From: Yersinia similis | GTDB taxonomy: Bacteria; Pseudomonadota; Gammaproteobacteria; Enterobacterales; Enterobacteriaceae | Assembly: GCF_001053095.1 (NCBI RefSeq) | Contig: NZ_CGBP01000017.1 | Coordinates: 29,838 to 93,837 of the forward strand | Direction of reading: 5' to 3' | Length of the DNA: 64,000 nt | Part shown: positions 1 to 7,899 of the stretch, piece by piece | Position numbering within the stretch: the stretch's first letter is position 1 | Layout: every line of letters begins with the position of its first letter | Notes under the pieces: model-generated | The model's input: the letters and a program-made list of their open reading frames with translations, nothing else | What the model was told of the DNA's origin: nothing | Databases searched by the model: none | Made by a program: the position numbers and the translations under genes

Positions 1-270
1 TTCGGAGGTGGAATTGGCCCCCGTTCCGGCAATCACTGGGATCCGACCATCAGCCAGTTCGAGTGTCTGCATGACCACATCGACATGCTCATCATGATTC
101 AATGTTGCTGACTCACCCGTCGTCCCCACAGAGACAATCGCCGCAGTACCACTGGCCACGTGGTAATCAATCAGACTCTTCAGGCTTGCACGATCAACAT
201 CACCGTTGTCGTCCATTGGCGTTATTAGCGCAACTATGCTGCCTGTAAACATTGGGCTTCCCGTAAACAT
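1..270 (-). CDS. dapA: 4-hydroxy-tetrahydrodipicolinate synthase, N-terminal part (partial)
   Basis: The first 90 codons of DapA, cut off by the window edge. DapA condenses pyruvate with aspartate semialdehyde in lysine and diaminopimelate synthesis. The visible part holds the motif [14 protein letters not shown] with the active-site threonines and [10 protein letters not shown], as in E. coli DapA. The start is unusual: a direct repeat gives [14 protein letters not shown], whereas the E. coli protein begins MFTGSIVA. The strong Shine-Dalgarno GAGGAGGTG lies just before the outer ATG at 270, so translation probably starts there and adds six residues. The inner ATG at 252 is the ancestral-looking start. 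The gene is divergent from gcvR. Confidence 0.93.
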   Translation of the reverse strand, partial: MFTGSPMFTGSIVALITPMDDNGDVDRASLKSLIDYHVASGTAAIVSVGTTGESATLNHDEHVDVVMQTLELADGRIPVIAGTGANSTSE

Positions 271-398
271 TGGCTATCACCTCCTCAAACAAGTTCCTCA
301 TGGTACTTTTGACCTCTATCCAAAAGCAAGTAAACAACTGTGTTGTAAGCGCTTGGCAGCAGGTTTTTTTTATGTTTACCATGGTAACCCCAAAGAGC

Positions 399-986
399 AT
401 GACAGGAAGAGTGATTTTGCCGCAGCTTGATGAACATTATCTGGTCATTACCGCACTCGGTGCTGACCGCCCAGGGATCGTCAATACCATCACCCGCCAT
501 GTCAGTAGCTGCGGTTGTAATATTGAAGATAGCCGGCTGGCTATGTTCGGTGAGGAGTTCACATTTATTATGCTGCTGTCAGGCAGTTGGAACGCCATTA
601 CCCTACTGGAATCGACCCTGCCGCAAAAAGGCGCAGAGCTTGATTTGCTGATTGTCATGAAGCGAACCAATGCTCAGGGGCAGAAAGCCATGCCAACCAC
701 TGTCTGGGTAAAAGTTGAAGTGAATGACTCCCCCCACATTATTGAACGGTTTACCAACCTGTTCCATTGCCACAATATGAATATCGCGGAGTTAGTCTCC
801 AAAACTCAGCCGGCTGACGGCGAGACACCGCCATTGCTGCATATACAGATGAGTGCACACAGTCCCGCCAGCCAAAACAGCTCGGTAATTGAACATGATT
901 TTTATCAACTCTGTACAGAACTCAATGCGCAGGGCAGTATTAGCGTAGTGAGCTATCCACAGCATGATGACCGAATGGAGAGTTAG
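399..986 (+). CDS. gcvR: Glycine cleavage system transcriptional repressor GcvR
   Basis: Two ACT-domain regulator that binds GcvA and blocks activation of the glycine cleavage operon when glycine is scarce. The core HYLVITALGADRPGIV, the CGCNIEDSRLAMFGEEF segment and a second ACT domain (DSPHIIERFTNLFHCHNMNIAEL) match E. coli GcvR, which lies next to dapA and bcp in the same order. The start is uncertain. ATG 399 gives 195 residues, near the family length of about 190; ATG 372 gives 204 and has a slightly better Shine-Dalgarno (AGCAGG); ATG 381 has none. The stop TAG is separated by only 2 bases from the ATG of bcp, which suggests coupling. Confidence 0.93.
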   Translation: MTGRVILPQLDEHYLVITALGADRPGIVNTITRHVSSCGCNIEDSRLAMFGEEFTFIMLLSGSWNAITLLESTLPQKGAELDLLIVMKRTNAQGQKAMPTTVWVKVEVNDSPHIIERFTNLFHCHNMNIAELVSKTQPADGETPPLLHIQMSAHSPASQNSSVIEHDFYQLCTELNAQGSISVVSYPQHDDRMES

Positions 987-988
987 TG

Positions 989-1459
989 ATGAGCCCATTG
1001 AAAGCCGGTGATATAGCGCCGAAATTTAGTTTACCCGATCAAGATGGCGAGCAAATTAGTTTGGCCGACTTCCAGGGACAGCGTGTATTGGTTTATTTTT
1101 ATCCCAAAGCCATGACACCTGGTTGTACCGTTCAGGCCTGTGGTTTGCGCGATAATATGGATGAACTGAAAAGCGCGGGAGTGGAAGTGCTGGGTATCAG
1201 CACCGATAAACCCGAAAAACTGTCTCGTTTCGCTGAAAAAGAACTCTTAAATTTCACGCTTCTATCTGATGAACATCATGAAGTTGCGGAACAATTTGGC
1301 GTTTGGGGCGAAAAGAGCTTTATGGGTAAAACCTATGATGGCATCCACCGTATCAGCTTCTTAATTGATGCTAACGGTAAAGTGGAACATGTGTTTGATA
1401 ATTTTAAGACTAATAATCATCACGATATCGTGATGGACTACTTACGCCAAAATGCCTAA
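989..1459 (+). CDS. bcp: Thiol peroxidase Bcp (PrxQ-type peroxiredoxin)
   Basis: Cytoplasmic peroxiredoxin of the AhpC/TSA superfamily that reduces hydrogen peroxide and organic hydroperoxides with thioredoxin. The motif YPKAMTPGCTVQACGLRD carries peroxidatic Cys46 and resolving Cys51, spaced as in E. coli Bcp. The length of 156 residues is normal. A GTG lies directly before the ATG; the ATG at 989 gives the usual N-terminus MSPLKAGD. The gene sits 2 bases after gcvR and is probably translated from the same message. A perfect 12-bp hairpin about 33 bases after the stop probably ends transcription. Confidence 0.96.
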   Translation: MSPLKAGDIAPKFSLPDQDGEQISLADFQGQRVLVYFYPKAMTPGCTVQACGLRDNMDELKSAGVEVLGISTDKPEKLSRFAEKELLNFTLLSDEHHEVAEQFGVWGEKSFMGKTYDGIHRISFLIDANGKVEHVFDNFKTNNHHDIVMDYLRQNA

Positions 1460-1492
1460 GGTTTCCTGGCTATTTATTGGTCAAAAAATTAA

Positions 1493-1520
1493 CCTCAAGA
1501 GCGCTCTGGCGCTCTTGAGG
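1493..1520 (+). terminator. Perfect 12-bp hairpin after bcp
   Basis: CCTCAAGAGCGC, loop TCTG, GCGCTCTTGAGG: a perfect 12-bp stem 33 bases after bcp. It is followed by TTATTGACAA rather than a U-run. Those bases are one end of the palindromic element seen elsewhere, so any original U-tract may have been displaced. Confidence 0.6.
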
Positions 1521-1536
1521 TTATTGACAAAGTGCC
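1517..1536 (+). repeat. Terminal fragment of the 165-bp palindromic element
   Basis: GAGGTTATTGACAAAGTGCC is identical to one end of the palindromic element at 14386-14550 and 63960. Only about 20 bases are kept, and they overlap the right arm of the bcp hairpin. It looks like a remnant of a deleted or decayed copy. The rest of the gap up to 1758 is AT-rich and shows nothing I can name. Confidence 0.55.
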
Positions 1537-1758
1537 AGTGGCAGAAATTAAAAATTAATTATTTTATCGACTAAACTCAGATTCATTATCAGGGAAGGAC
1601 AAATTCAGCGCTGAAATTATTTTATCCGCGTTTTCTTCTGAGATATGTAGCAGCACCATACAGCGGTCAAAATGAAATTTTATTACTGTTCATCATATCG
1701 ATGACAGCATTATATTATTTATCAATCAGCTGATATGAAAAATCTGACTCTGTAAAAA

Positions 1759-2178
1759 TCACCTCAAACTGACTTTACTTAGAGTCACGGTATGTGTGTA
1801 CTTATCGATTGATATATAGAAATAAGGAATAACTTCATCTTTTTTAATCCACTTTTCAGATAGCCCATCATGATCTGATACCCTGTATCCTAAGGTAGTG
1901 AGATGATTTTTAACGTCAGATAAACGAACATCATCCCTATAGACAATACTACTTTCTCTTGGCTGACTCCCGTCCTGAGCTGTAAATATAAAATAATAAG
2001 ATTCAGCTGCCCTTGGGGCAGACCTAATATCTTTGTCTGTATACAGATAATATGCCCAGATATTTGACCTTGTATACCCGTCTCTCCCCTCTGCCACCTT
2101 TTGCATACTGCAATCGATAAGAAAAAAAATAATAATAATGACCAGACAAATAAAAATGAGTCTTTTCAAAATCTTCAT
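1759..2178 (-). CDS. Hypothetical membrane-anchored or lipoprotein, 139 aa
   Basis: Not recognised. Residues 5-21 form one strongly hydrophobic segment followed by LIDC at about residues 20-23, which could be a loose lipobox or simply a membrane anchor. The remaining 115 residues are hydrophilic and probably periplasmic. It begins 3 bases after the upstream gene (2182-2877) and is clearly co-transcribed. A larger protein followed directly by a small exported partner is a common effector-immunity layout, but no sequence motif proves that here. Codon use looks AT-rich compared with bcp and perM. Confidence 0.7.
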   Translation of the reverse strand: MKILKRLIFICLVIIIIFFLIDCSMQKVAEGRDGYTRSNIWAYYLYTDKDIRSAPRAAESYYFIFTAQDGSQPRESSIVYRDDVRLSDVKNHLTTLGYRVSDHDGLSEKWIKKDEVIPYFYISIDKYTHTVTLSKVSLR

Positions 2179-2181
2179 TAT

Positions 2182-2877
2182 CTAATTACTCAATTGAGTG
2201 ATGATTCCAGCTTTCTTACTGGTGCGAATAACAGTGTCATCATTTGGATGACATTTATAGGGTGTAACCTGCATCATAAATCGGGGAAGTTGTCCTTTAT
2301 AGGGTTTGGGACAGATGAATTTCTCCGCAGGATCAGGAAATAAAAGAGGTAAAAAACCAGTATTCTTATAACGCCCAATAGATCCATAGTGATCCCATCG
2401 GCGGAGCGCTGACGCCTTACTAACAATCTTTAGCTCCCCCCAATATGTTCGGGGAAAATTAGCCCTGTAGAAGCCAAATAAATCAGAGATAAGATCTTCA
2501 CCACTGAACCCACTGTCAGTATACCAACTGAAAAAAGACATTGATTGCCAGTTTTCAAATGCAACAGCAGTGCTCATCATCATAGCCAAAGCTATACCCC
2601 GTCTTTCAGTGAGTGTTCTGCCTTTCTTTACCTGCCAGACGTTAAAACGTCCGGTAGCAAACCGGCTTAACCCCATCGTTTGTTCATAACGCACCTGGTA
2701 ATAGGCTTTACCACTTGATTCACCAATGGAAAACCGGGTCATAAGCGCACGAATATCATCACCACGTGCATGCCCCATATCAATCCAGCCCAAAATTTCT
2801 GAATAAATAAGTCCTTTTCGGATACCGTTTTCTGAACCAAATCTGGATGTATCTAAAATATCTTCACGTTTACTCAT
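2182..2877 (-). CDS. Hypothetical protein, possibly DUF4056-like, 231 aa
   Basis: No signal peptide is visible. The segment GLIYSEILGWIDMGHARGDD (around residues 22-41) and a later FSGEDLISDLFGFYRA resemble my recollection of the DUF4056 family (GLIYT..GGFID.AH.RD, then a segment with SxEDL.SDL). This assignment is tentative. His35 together with nearby acidic residues could be a catalytic or metal site, but that is inference. It is the first gene of a two-gene operon with the membrane-anchored product at 1759. Upstream in the same orientation lie a fragment of an unidentified gene and an IS remnant, so the locus has been rearranged. Confidence 0.7.
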   Translation of the reverse strand: MSKREDILDTSRFGSENGIRKGLIYSEILGWIDMGHARGDDIRALMTRFSIGESSGKAYYQVRYEQTMGLSRFATGRFNVWQVKKGRTLTERRGIALAMMMSTAVAFENWQSMSFFSWYTDSGFSGEDLISDLFGFYRANFPRTYWGELKIVSKASALRRWDHYGSIGRYKNTGFLPLLFPDPAEKFICPKPYKGQLPRFMMQVTPYKCHPNDDTVIRTSKKAGIITQLSN

Positions 2878-3054
2878 CCCTGATATCCCTTTTTGCTTAA
2901 AAATATGCCCTATGATAGTGATCGGTAGTTATGTGTTGACAGGTATCATACAGTAATTCCGACTTAACCCAAATTTACGGCCCGTTCAATACAAGTCTAC
3001 GTTTTAGTGACTTATTTCCCTCTGCGTTCTTTGAGTATTAAAGCCATCTGCTTC

Positions 3055-3249
3055 TCAAAAATTAAACACCACCAGATGCCATGAATTATCCCTGAAGAGC
3101 AAGGTAATCTCTTCGGTACCGGCGCTCACAATCAGTCGCTTAAATACTGACATACCGGTCAACTCAGTATTTATTCGTCGGTTCCCGCCATCTGGCTCCA
3201 AATATTGTGGATTAATGACGGTTTGCGGTGTACCACTAACGTTGGATGT
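3055..3249 (-). pseudogene. Fragment of an unidentified gene (C-terminal part)
   Basis: An open frame of about 64 codons without a convincing start ends in TGA at 3055. It reads ...NPQYLEPDGGNRRIN... then TELTGMSVFKRLIVSAG and TEEITLLFRDNSWHLVVFNF. The residue pattern looks protein-like. An internal ATG at 3153 would give only 32 residues. The frame runs into the IS transposase remnant at 3236-3367, so the gene was probably cut by that insertion. I cannot name the family. The bases between 2878 and 3054 show no feature. Confidence 0.4.
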
Positions 3250-3367
3250 TCATTGGCCAGTAAAGGTGGGCGACTTCATCGCGGATAACCTCGAAATAGA
3301 TGGCAGCATCGACCTTGTGAACCAGATGATGTTACGGCGACAGCTCTTCAAGGGTGACCATTTCGAG
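3236..3367 (-). mobile_element. Remnant of an IS5/IS1182-type transposase N-terminus
   Basis: Read on the reverse strand this stretch gives LEMVTLEELSP, an in-frame stop, then HHLVHKVDAAIYFEVIRDEV and AHLYWP. This closely resembles the conserved N-terminus of IS5/IS1182-type transposases (EMVTLEELVPxDHLLRKIDAAIDFxFIRDEVAHLY). Only about 44 codons remain and they contain a stop, so it is inactive. A 17-bp tandem duplication (3365-3398) lies at its 5' side. Confidence 0.7.
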
Positions 3368-3398
3368 TTGATATTGTTGCAGAGTTGATATTGTTGCA
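3365..3398. repeat. 17-bp tandem duplication
   Basis: Two perfect copies of GAGTTGATATTGTTGCA, at the upstream edge of the transposase remnant. Confidence 0.85.
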
Positions 3399-3476
3399 GA
3401 GCAGATTTTTTTTAGCCTGTTTCTATGAGTTCAAAGTCCCGACCAAGAAGCCAGGACTTTGTTATCAACGTATTTA

Positions 3477-4541
3477 CTAATCCGCGTCAGGAATGAATTC
3501 TTCTGGCCAGGCATGGATAACCGCTTTGACCAACGTTGCCAGCGGAATAGCAAAAAATACGCCCCAGAAACCCCACATACCGCCAAAAATGATCACTGAC
3601 AGAATAATCACTAGCGGATGCAGATTAACGGCTTCAGAGAACAGCACGGGGACCAACAAGTTGCCATCCAGCCCTTGCACCACTAAATAGGCAACAAAAA
3701 GCGTCCAAAAATCAGCCCCTATACCCCATTGGAACAATGCGACCAACACCACAGGGATGGTGACAATCACTGCACCAATATAAGGAATCAGCACCGAGAA
3801 CCCCACCAGTACCGCCAATAGTAGGGCGTAATTCATCCCCATGATAAAGAACACTAGATAAGTGGCAATGCCCACAATCACCATTTCCAGCACTTTGCCA
3901 CGAATATAGTTAGTAATCTGTTGGTTCATCTCCACCCATACCTGCCCGGCCAAACCACGGTTACGCGGCAAAACACGGCGCACCGCATTGAGCATCTGTT
4001 CTTTATCTTTTAGTAAGAAGAACAGCATCAATGGGACCAAAATCAGATAAATAGCCAATGTCAGCAAGCCAATCAAAGAGGCCAGGGAAAATTTAACCAC
4101 GGAGTCGCCGAGACCCGACATTTTACTGCGTAGATTTTCTGCCATCATATCGACAATACCAGCATCGACCAGTGCCGGATAACGAGCCGGTAATGTATGA
4201 GCAAAATCATTGAATTTATTGATCATCTTTGGCATATCTGACGCCAGATTAATCCCTTGCTGCCAAGCCGTTGGTGCCACGACAAATACCGCTAACAGCA
4301 TGATACTAACAAATATCACAAAGACGATACTGGCCGCCCAGGATCGTGAACAACCAATACGCTGCAAGCGGGCAGTTGGCCACTCTAATAAATAAGCCAG
4401 AACAATAGCAGCTAGCAAAGGCGCTAAAATACCGCTGAAGAAGTAGAGAATACAGAAACCCGCCAGTAAGATAACCAGTAACGTAATGACCTGCGGATCA
4501 GTAAAACGACGGCGATACCATTGTAACAACAGCTCTAGCAT
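3477..4541 (-). CDS. perM: AI-2E family inner-membrane transporter PerM
   Basis: Polytopic inner-membrane protein of 354 residues, the family length (E. coli PerM/YfgO about 353). Hydrophobic segments lie near residues 16-48, 62-80, 150-180, 215-260 and 275-340. The C-terminal part carries the conserved stretches SVLIPYIGAVIVTIP and LVPVLFSEAVNLHPLVIILS, typical of the AI-2E/YdiK family. The true substrate is not settled; a permease role is the family annotation. It is divergent from bepA, as in E. coli. The start ATG has AAGGAG about 9 bases upstream. Confidence 0.93.
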   Translation of the reverse strand: MLELLLQWYRRRFTDPQVITLLVILLAGFCILYFFSGILAPLLAAIVLAYLLEWPTARLQRIGCSRSWAASIVFVIFVSIMLLAVFVVAPTAWQQGINLASDMPKMINKFNDFAHTLPARYPALVDAGIVDMMAENLRSKMSGLGDSVVKFSLASLIGLLTLAIYLILVPLMLFFLLKDKEQMLNAVRRVLPRNRGLAGQVWVEMNQQITNYIRGKVLEMVIVGIATYLVFFIMGMNYALLLAVLVGFSVLIPYIGAVIVTIPVVLVALFQWGIGADFWTLFVAYLVVQGLDGNLLVPVLFSEAVNLHPLVIILSVIIFGGMWGFWGVFFAIPLATLVKAVIHAWPEEFIPDAD

Positions 4542-4873
4542 CCGAAATGGCTCCTTAAATACGATGAGAAATCCACAAATTGGCGGATCCCTTTAACCCC
4601 CCGGCAAGCAGGGGCAGAACCCGAAGGTAAGGTGTTACCATCAGCGCCCTTAATCACCATTCCTTTATAATTATTTCTTTATAACTAAAGGCTGGCTAAG
4701 ATAGTGGTGAGCCTCAACAACGGATGATGAGCTTAGCCTTTGACGTATTTGAACATATTTTTGTGATCTAACTCGCTTTCGTGATGATTGTACTGGAGAG
4801 CTGCGCAAGGAAGAAGAACTCTTACACATTACGGAGTCTAATTGTCATTACAATAGCAGGGGCAGTCTCGTTT
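4542..4873. other. Divergent perM/bepA intergenic region
   Basis: This 330-base spacer must hold the promoters of perM and bepA. It contains short AT-rich runs near 4670-4690 but no operator I can name. An upstream in-frame ATG at 4781 would add 31 residues to BepA before its signal peptide. I do not use it because it would bury the signal sequence. Confidence 0.5.
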
Positions 4874-6340
4874 ATGACAAGTCGGTTAAGTAAGACAGTG
4901 ATCACCACACTACTCAGTAGCTTGCTGCTCACCGGGCCAATATCTGCTGGAGCTGAAACCCAAGACCTACTACCCGATATAGGTACCTCGGCAGGTGCCA
5001 CTCTCAGTATTGATCAGGAAATGGCAATGGGGGACTTTTATGTCCGCCAAATGCGTGCCAGCGCACCGTTGATTTATGACCCCCTATTGACACAGTACAT
5101 CAATACACTGGGTAACAGGTTGGTTGCCAACGCTAACTCAGTGCGCACCCCATTCCATTTCTATCTGGTGAATAACGATCAGATTAATGCCTTCGCCTTT
5201 TTTGGCGGTAACGTGGTGCTTCACTCTGCGCTATTCCGTTATACCGATAACGAAAGCGAGTTGGCATCCGTATTAGCCCATGAGATTTCTCACGTCACTC
5301 AGCGCCATTTAGCCAGAGCGATGGAAGAACAACAACGGCTCGCCCCACTAACCTGGGTGGGAGTGTTAGGATCAATTCTGCTGACAATGGCCAGCCCACA
5401 AGCAGGCATGGCAGGGTTAAGTGGAACATTGGCTGGCGCTCAGCAGGGCATTATCAGTTTTACTCAAGGCAATGAGCAAGAAGCTGACCGAATTGGTATT
5501 CAGGTATTACAACGTTCTGGGTTTGATCCGCAAGCCATGCCTAATTTTCTGCAAAAACTAGCCGATCAGTCACGATATGTCTCTAAACCACCCGAAATGT
5601 TATTGACTCACCCCTTACCAGACAGCCGTTTATCTGATGCCCGTAACCGCGCAAATCAGATGAAACCGCACCCTATCGCCTCATCGCAAGATTATCTCTT
5701 TGCCAAAATGCGTATTTTGGGTATGTACGGCGCGGATGAAAATAGCCTGACCCCTGAGTTGCTGGATAAGTTAAGTAAAGGCACGGTACGTGAGCAACTG
5801 GCGGCAAAATACGGTCAGGCAGTCCAGCTTTATCAGGCAAAAAAATATGATGAAGCCCGTAACTTGCTACAACCTCTACTGACGCAGCAACCCGGCAATA
5901 TTTGGTTCCTCGATCTCATGACGGATATCGATCTGGGGCAGAATAAATCAGCTGCCGCCATCGCACGTTTACAAAATGCGATGGTAAAACAGAATGATGA
6001 GCCGGTACTGCAACTGAATCTGGCTAACGCCTATGTTCAGGGGGGGCAACCGGCAGCAGCCATCAAACTGCTACATCGTTATACTTTTGCCTATCCGAAT
6101 GACCCGAATGGCTGGGATCTATTAGCACAAGCAACGGCCACACAAGGTTTACGCGATCAAGAACTGGCGGCGCGGGCGGAGAGTCTGGCGTTGAGCGGCA
6201 AGTTGACACAGGCCATTGGCTTACTCAGCGATGCCAGTGCGCGGGTGAAGTTAGGCAGCCTGGAACAAGCCCGTTATGATGCTCGTATTGACCAGTTACG
6301 GCAGTTAAACGAGCGTTTTCGTAAATATCAGAAGTCCTGA
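4874..6340 (+). CDS. bepA: Outer-membrane assembly metalloprotease/chaperone BepA
   Basis: Periplasmic M48 zinc metalloprotease that helps assembly of LptD and degrades stalled outer-membrane proteins. The chosen start gives 488 residues, as in E. coli (487), and exposes a signal peptide ([23 protein letters not shown]). The zinc motif [10 protein letters not shown] lies near residue 136, with the third ligand in NEQEADRIG. The C-terminal half (about 310-488) consists of TPR repeats (e.g. [31 protein letters not shown]) that dock on the BAM complex. BamB, another part of that system, is also in this window at 60703. Confidence 0.95.
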   Translation: MTSRLSKTVITTLLSSLLLTGPISAGAETQDLLPDIGTSAGATLSIDQEMAMGDFYVRQMRASAPLIYDPLLTQYINTLGNRLVANANSVRTPFHFYLVNNDQINAFAFFGGNVVLHSALFRYTDNESELASVLAHEISHVTQRHLARAMEEQQRLAPLTWVGVLGSILLTMASPQAGMAGLSGTLAGAQQGIISFTQGNEQEADRIGIQVLQRSGFDPQAMPNFLQKLADQSRYVSKPPEMLLTHPLPDSRLSDARNRANQMKPHPIASSQDYLFAKMRILGMYGADENSLTPELLDKLSKGTVREQLAAKYGQAVQLYQAKKYDEARNLLQPLLTQQPGNIWFLDLMTDIDLGQNKSAAAIARLQNAMVKQNDEPVLQLNLANAYVQGGQPAAAIKLLHRYTFAYPNDPNGWDLLAQATATQGLRDQELAARAESLALSGKLTQAIGLLSDASARVKLGSLEQARYDARIDQLRQLNERFRKYQKS

Positions 6341-6384
6341 TCGGGGCAATATTGCTTGGCAAGCGGTCTATTGGCAAATAGCAC

Positions 6385-6411
6385 CTAGCCTGTTGATAAA
6401 CAGCAGGCTAG
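6385..6411 (+). terminator. Hairpin between bepA and the arsenate reductase-like gene
   Basis: CTAGCCTGTTG, loop ATAAA, CAGCAGGCTAG: an 11-bp stem with one G-T pair, about 45 bases after bepA and just before the ribosome binding site of the next gene. There is no U-run, so it may attenuate or protect rather than fully terminate. Confidence 0.45.
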
Positions 6412-6440
6412 CTAAGAGGATCACAGCAAGGAAAGTTATC

Positions 6441-6797
6441 ATGAAAGATGTCACTATTTATCACAATCCACGCTGCTCCAAGAGCCGGGAAACACTCGCA
6501 TTGGTAGAGCAGCAAGGTATTACACCGCAGGTCGTGCTGTATTTAGATACCCCGCCCTCAGTGGAAAAGTTAAAGGAATTGCTGCAGCAACTGGGCTTCA
6601 GTGACGCACGCCAGTTAATGCGTACCAAAGAAGATCTCTACAAGACACTGAACTTGGATGCCAGTGGGCTGACGCAAAATCAGTTATTACAAGCCATGGA
6701 GGATAATCCAAAGCTTATTGAACGCCCTATCGTGGTTGCTCAGGGAAAAGCCCGCATTGGCCGCCCACCAGAGCAAGTGCTTGAGATATTGAAGTGA
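6441..6797 (+). CDS. yfgD: ArsC/Spx-family arsenate reductase-like protein YfgD
   Basis: Thioredoxin-fold protein of 118 residues related to glutaredoxin-dependent arsenate reductase. The active-site motif HNPRCSKSRETL has the single catalytic Cys12; the C-terminus has IERPIVVAQGKARIGRPPE, the typical RPIV..GKA.IGRPP signature. The ATG at 6441 follows AAGGAAAG and gives the length of E. coli YfgD (119). An in-frame upstream ATG at 6393 falls inside a hairpin and is not used. No ars operon surrounds it, so a housekeeping redox role is as likely as arsenate resistance. Confidence 0.92.
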   Translation: MKDVTIYHNPRCSKSRETLALVEQQGITPQVVLYLDTPPSVEKLKELLQQLGFSDARQLMRTKEDLYKTLNLDASGLTQNQLLQAMEDNPKLIERPIVVAQGKARIGRPPEQVLEILK

Positions 6798-6805
6798 TCG
6801 CGACC

Positions 6806-6960
6806 TATACCCAAAGTCATTGGTGTTACAGTTAAGTAGCAAACGAATGGCAAAAATTACCGGGAGCAGATTTAAACGCGGCTGGCAGTGGCCTCGCAGT
6901 GGCGAGGCCATATATGGGCCGAGTAGCGAACATTAATGGGTCAAGTATTAATGGATACAA
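6806..6960. repeat. ERIC-like remnant between yfgD and hda
   Basis: The stretch starts with TATACCCAAAGTCATTGG, an end type shared with the ERIC element at 54193-54290, and then diverges. It contains a small hairpin (TGGCCTCG..CGAGGCCA near 6888-6910) that may serve the convergent ends of yfgD and hda. Confidence 0.4.
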
Positions 6961-6993
6961 ACAGGGCGGTAGCACCAATGACCAAGGGCATAG

Positions 6994-7695
6994 TTAAAGA
7001 CTAAGAATTTCTTTAACAAATGGGATGGTAAGTTTACGTTGTGCAGTAATTGAGGCCCGATCAAGTTGATCCAACGTCATAAATAAAGTGCGCATTTCTC
7101 GGTCTAACCGCTTAAGTAAAAAGCGGCCAACATCTTCTGGTAATTCAAAACCACGTAATTTGGCGCGTAACTGCAAAGCCTGCAATTTTTCATCGTCTGA
7201 CAGCGGCTGCAATTTATAAATCTGCCCCCAATCCAGACGCGAGGCCAGATCCGGCAAGCCAAGATTGAGTTGACGCGGTGGGCGATCGCCGGTGATTAAT
7301 AAACGGGTACGGCCCGTTTCTACAATGCGGTTATAGAGATTGAACATCGCCATTTCCCACTGCTCGTCACCTGCAATACACTCAATATTATCAATGCAGA
7401 CCAGTGCCAATTGCTCCATCCCCTCTAACACTTCAGGTATGAAGTAAGCGCGTTTATCCAGCGGAACATACCCCACCGCCTCACCTTGCTGCGATAGCTC
7501 AGCACAAGCGGCATGTAACAAATGGCTACGTCCACCGCCTTCTCGCGACCAGAAATAGATATAACTGCCATGAGGCTGATGAACGGCGGATTGGATCGCT
7601 GCTAACAGGGATGGGTTCTCCCCTGGATAAAAACTGGCAAAAGTTTCATCATCGGGAAGATAAAGTGGCAGTGAAAGCTGTGCCGGCGTATTCAG
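6994..7695 (-). CDS. hda: DnaA regulatory inactivator Hda (CTG start)
   Basis: AAA+ protein that, with the DNA-loaded beta clamp, stimulates ATP hydrolysis by DnaA and so limits re-initiation. The N-terminal clamp-binding motif QLSLPLYLP is present, followed by a divergent Walker A ([13 protein letters not shown]), Walker B ([13 protein letters not shown]) and arginine-finger region ([12 protein letters not shown]). The only start that gives the E. coli length (233) is CTG at 7693-7695, with GAGGTG 5 bases upstream. E. coli hda is also known to start with CTG. A TTG 18 bases further upstream would put the ribosome binding site inside the gene. Confidence 0.93.
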   Translation of the reverse strand: MNTPAQLSLPLYLPDDETFASFYPGENPSLLAAIQSAVHQPHGSYIYFWSREGGGRSHLLHAACAELSQQGEAVGYVPLDKRAYFIPEVLEGMEQLALVCIDNIECIAGDEQWEMAMFNLYNRIVETGRTRLLITGDRPPRQLNLGLPDLASRLDWGQIYKLQPLSDDEKLQALQLRAKLRGFELPEDVGRFLLKRLDREMRTLFMTLDQLDRASITAQRKLTIPFVKEILSL

Positions 7696-7786
7696 AAGCA
7701 CCTCAACCAACAAAACGGGCGGGAAAACGTGATGAGTTTACCACAAAAATTTATAACAACATAAAAACCTGAATTTGGTGAGAAAT

Positions 7787-7815
7787 GGGCTGAACTGGCG
7801 ATCGCAGTTCAGCCC
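7787..7815 (-). terminator. Hairpin between uraA and hda
   Basis: GGGCTGAACTG, loop GCGATCG, CAGTTCAGCCC: a perfect 11-bp stem between the end of uraA and the start of hda. The U-tract is weak in both directions (ATTTCTC on the reverse strand, GGTTTTTA after a spacer on the forward strand). It probably separates uraA from hda. Confidence 0.6.
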
Positions 7816-7899
7816 TATCTGGTTTTTATACGGCTAGATATTATTTATGCAACAAGCATATTATTGATACAACTGGGATCGTGCCAACACAGACTTAAA

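Noticed and set aside
4781..4873. Longer N-terminus of BepA from ATG 4781
   Set aside because: It would place 31 residues ahead of the signal peptide, and the length from 4874 equals the family length.
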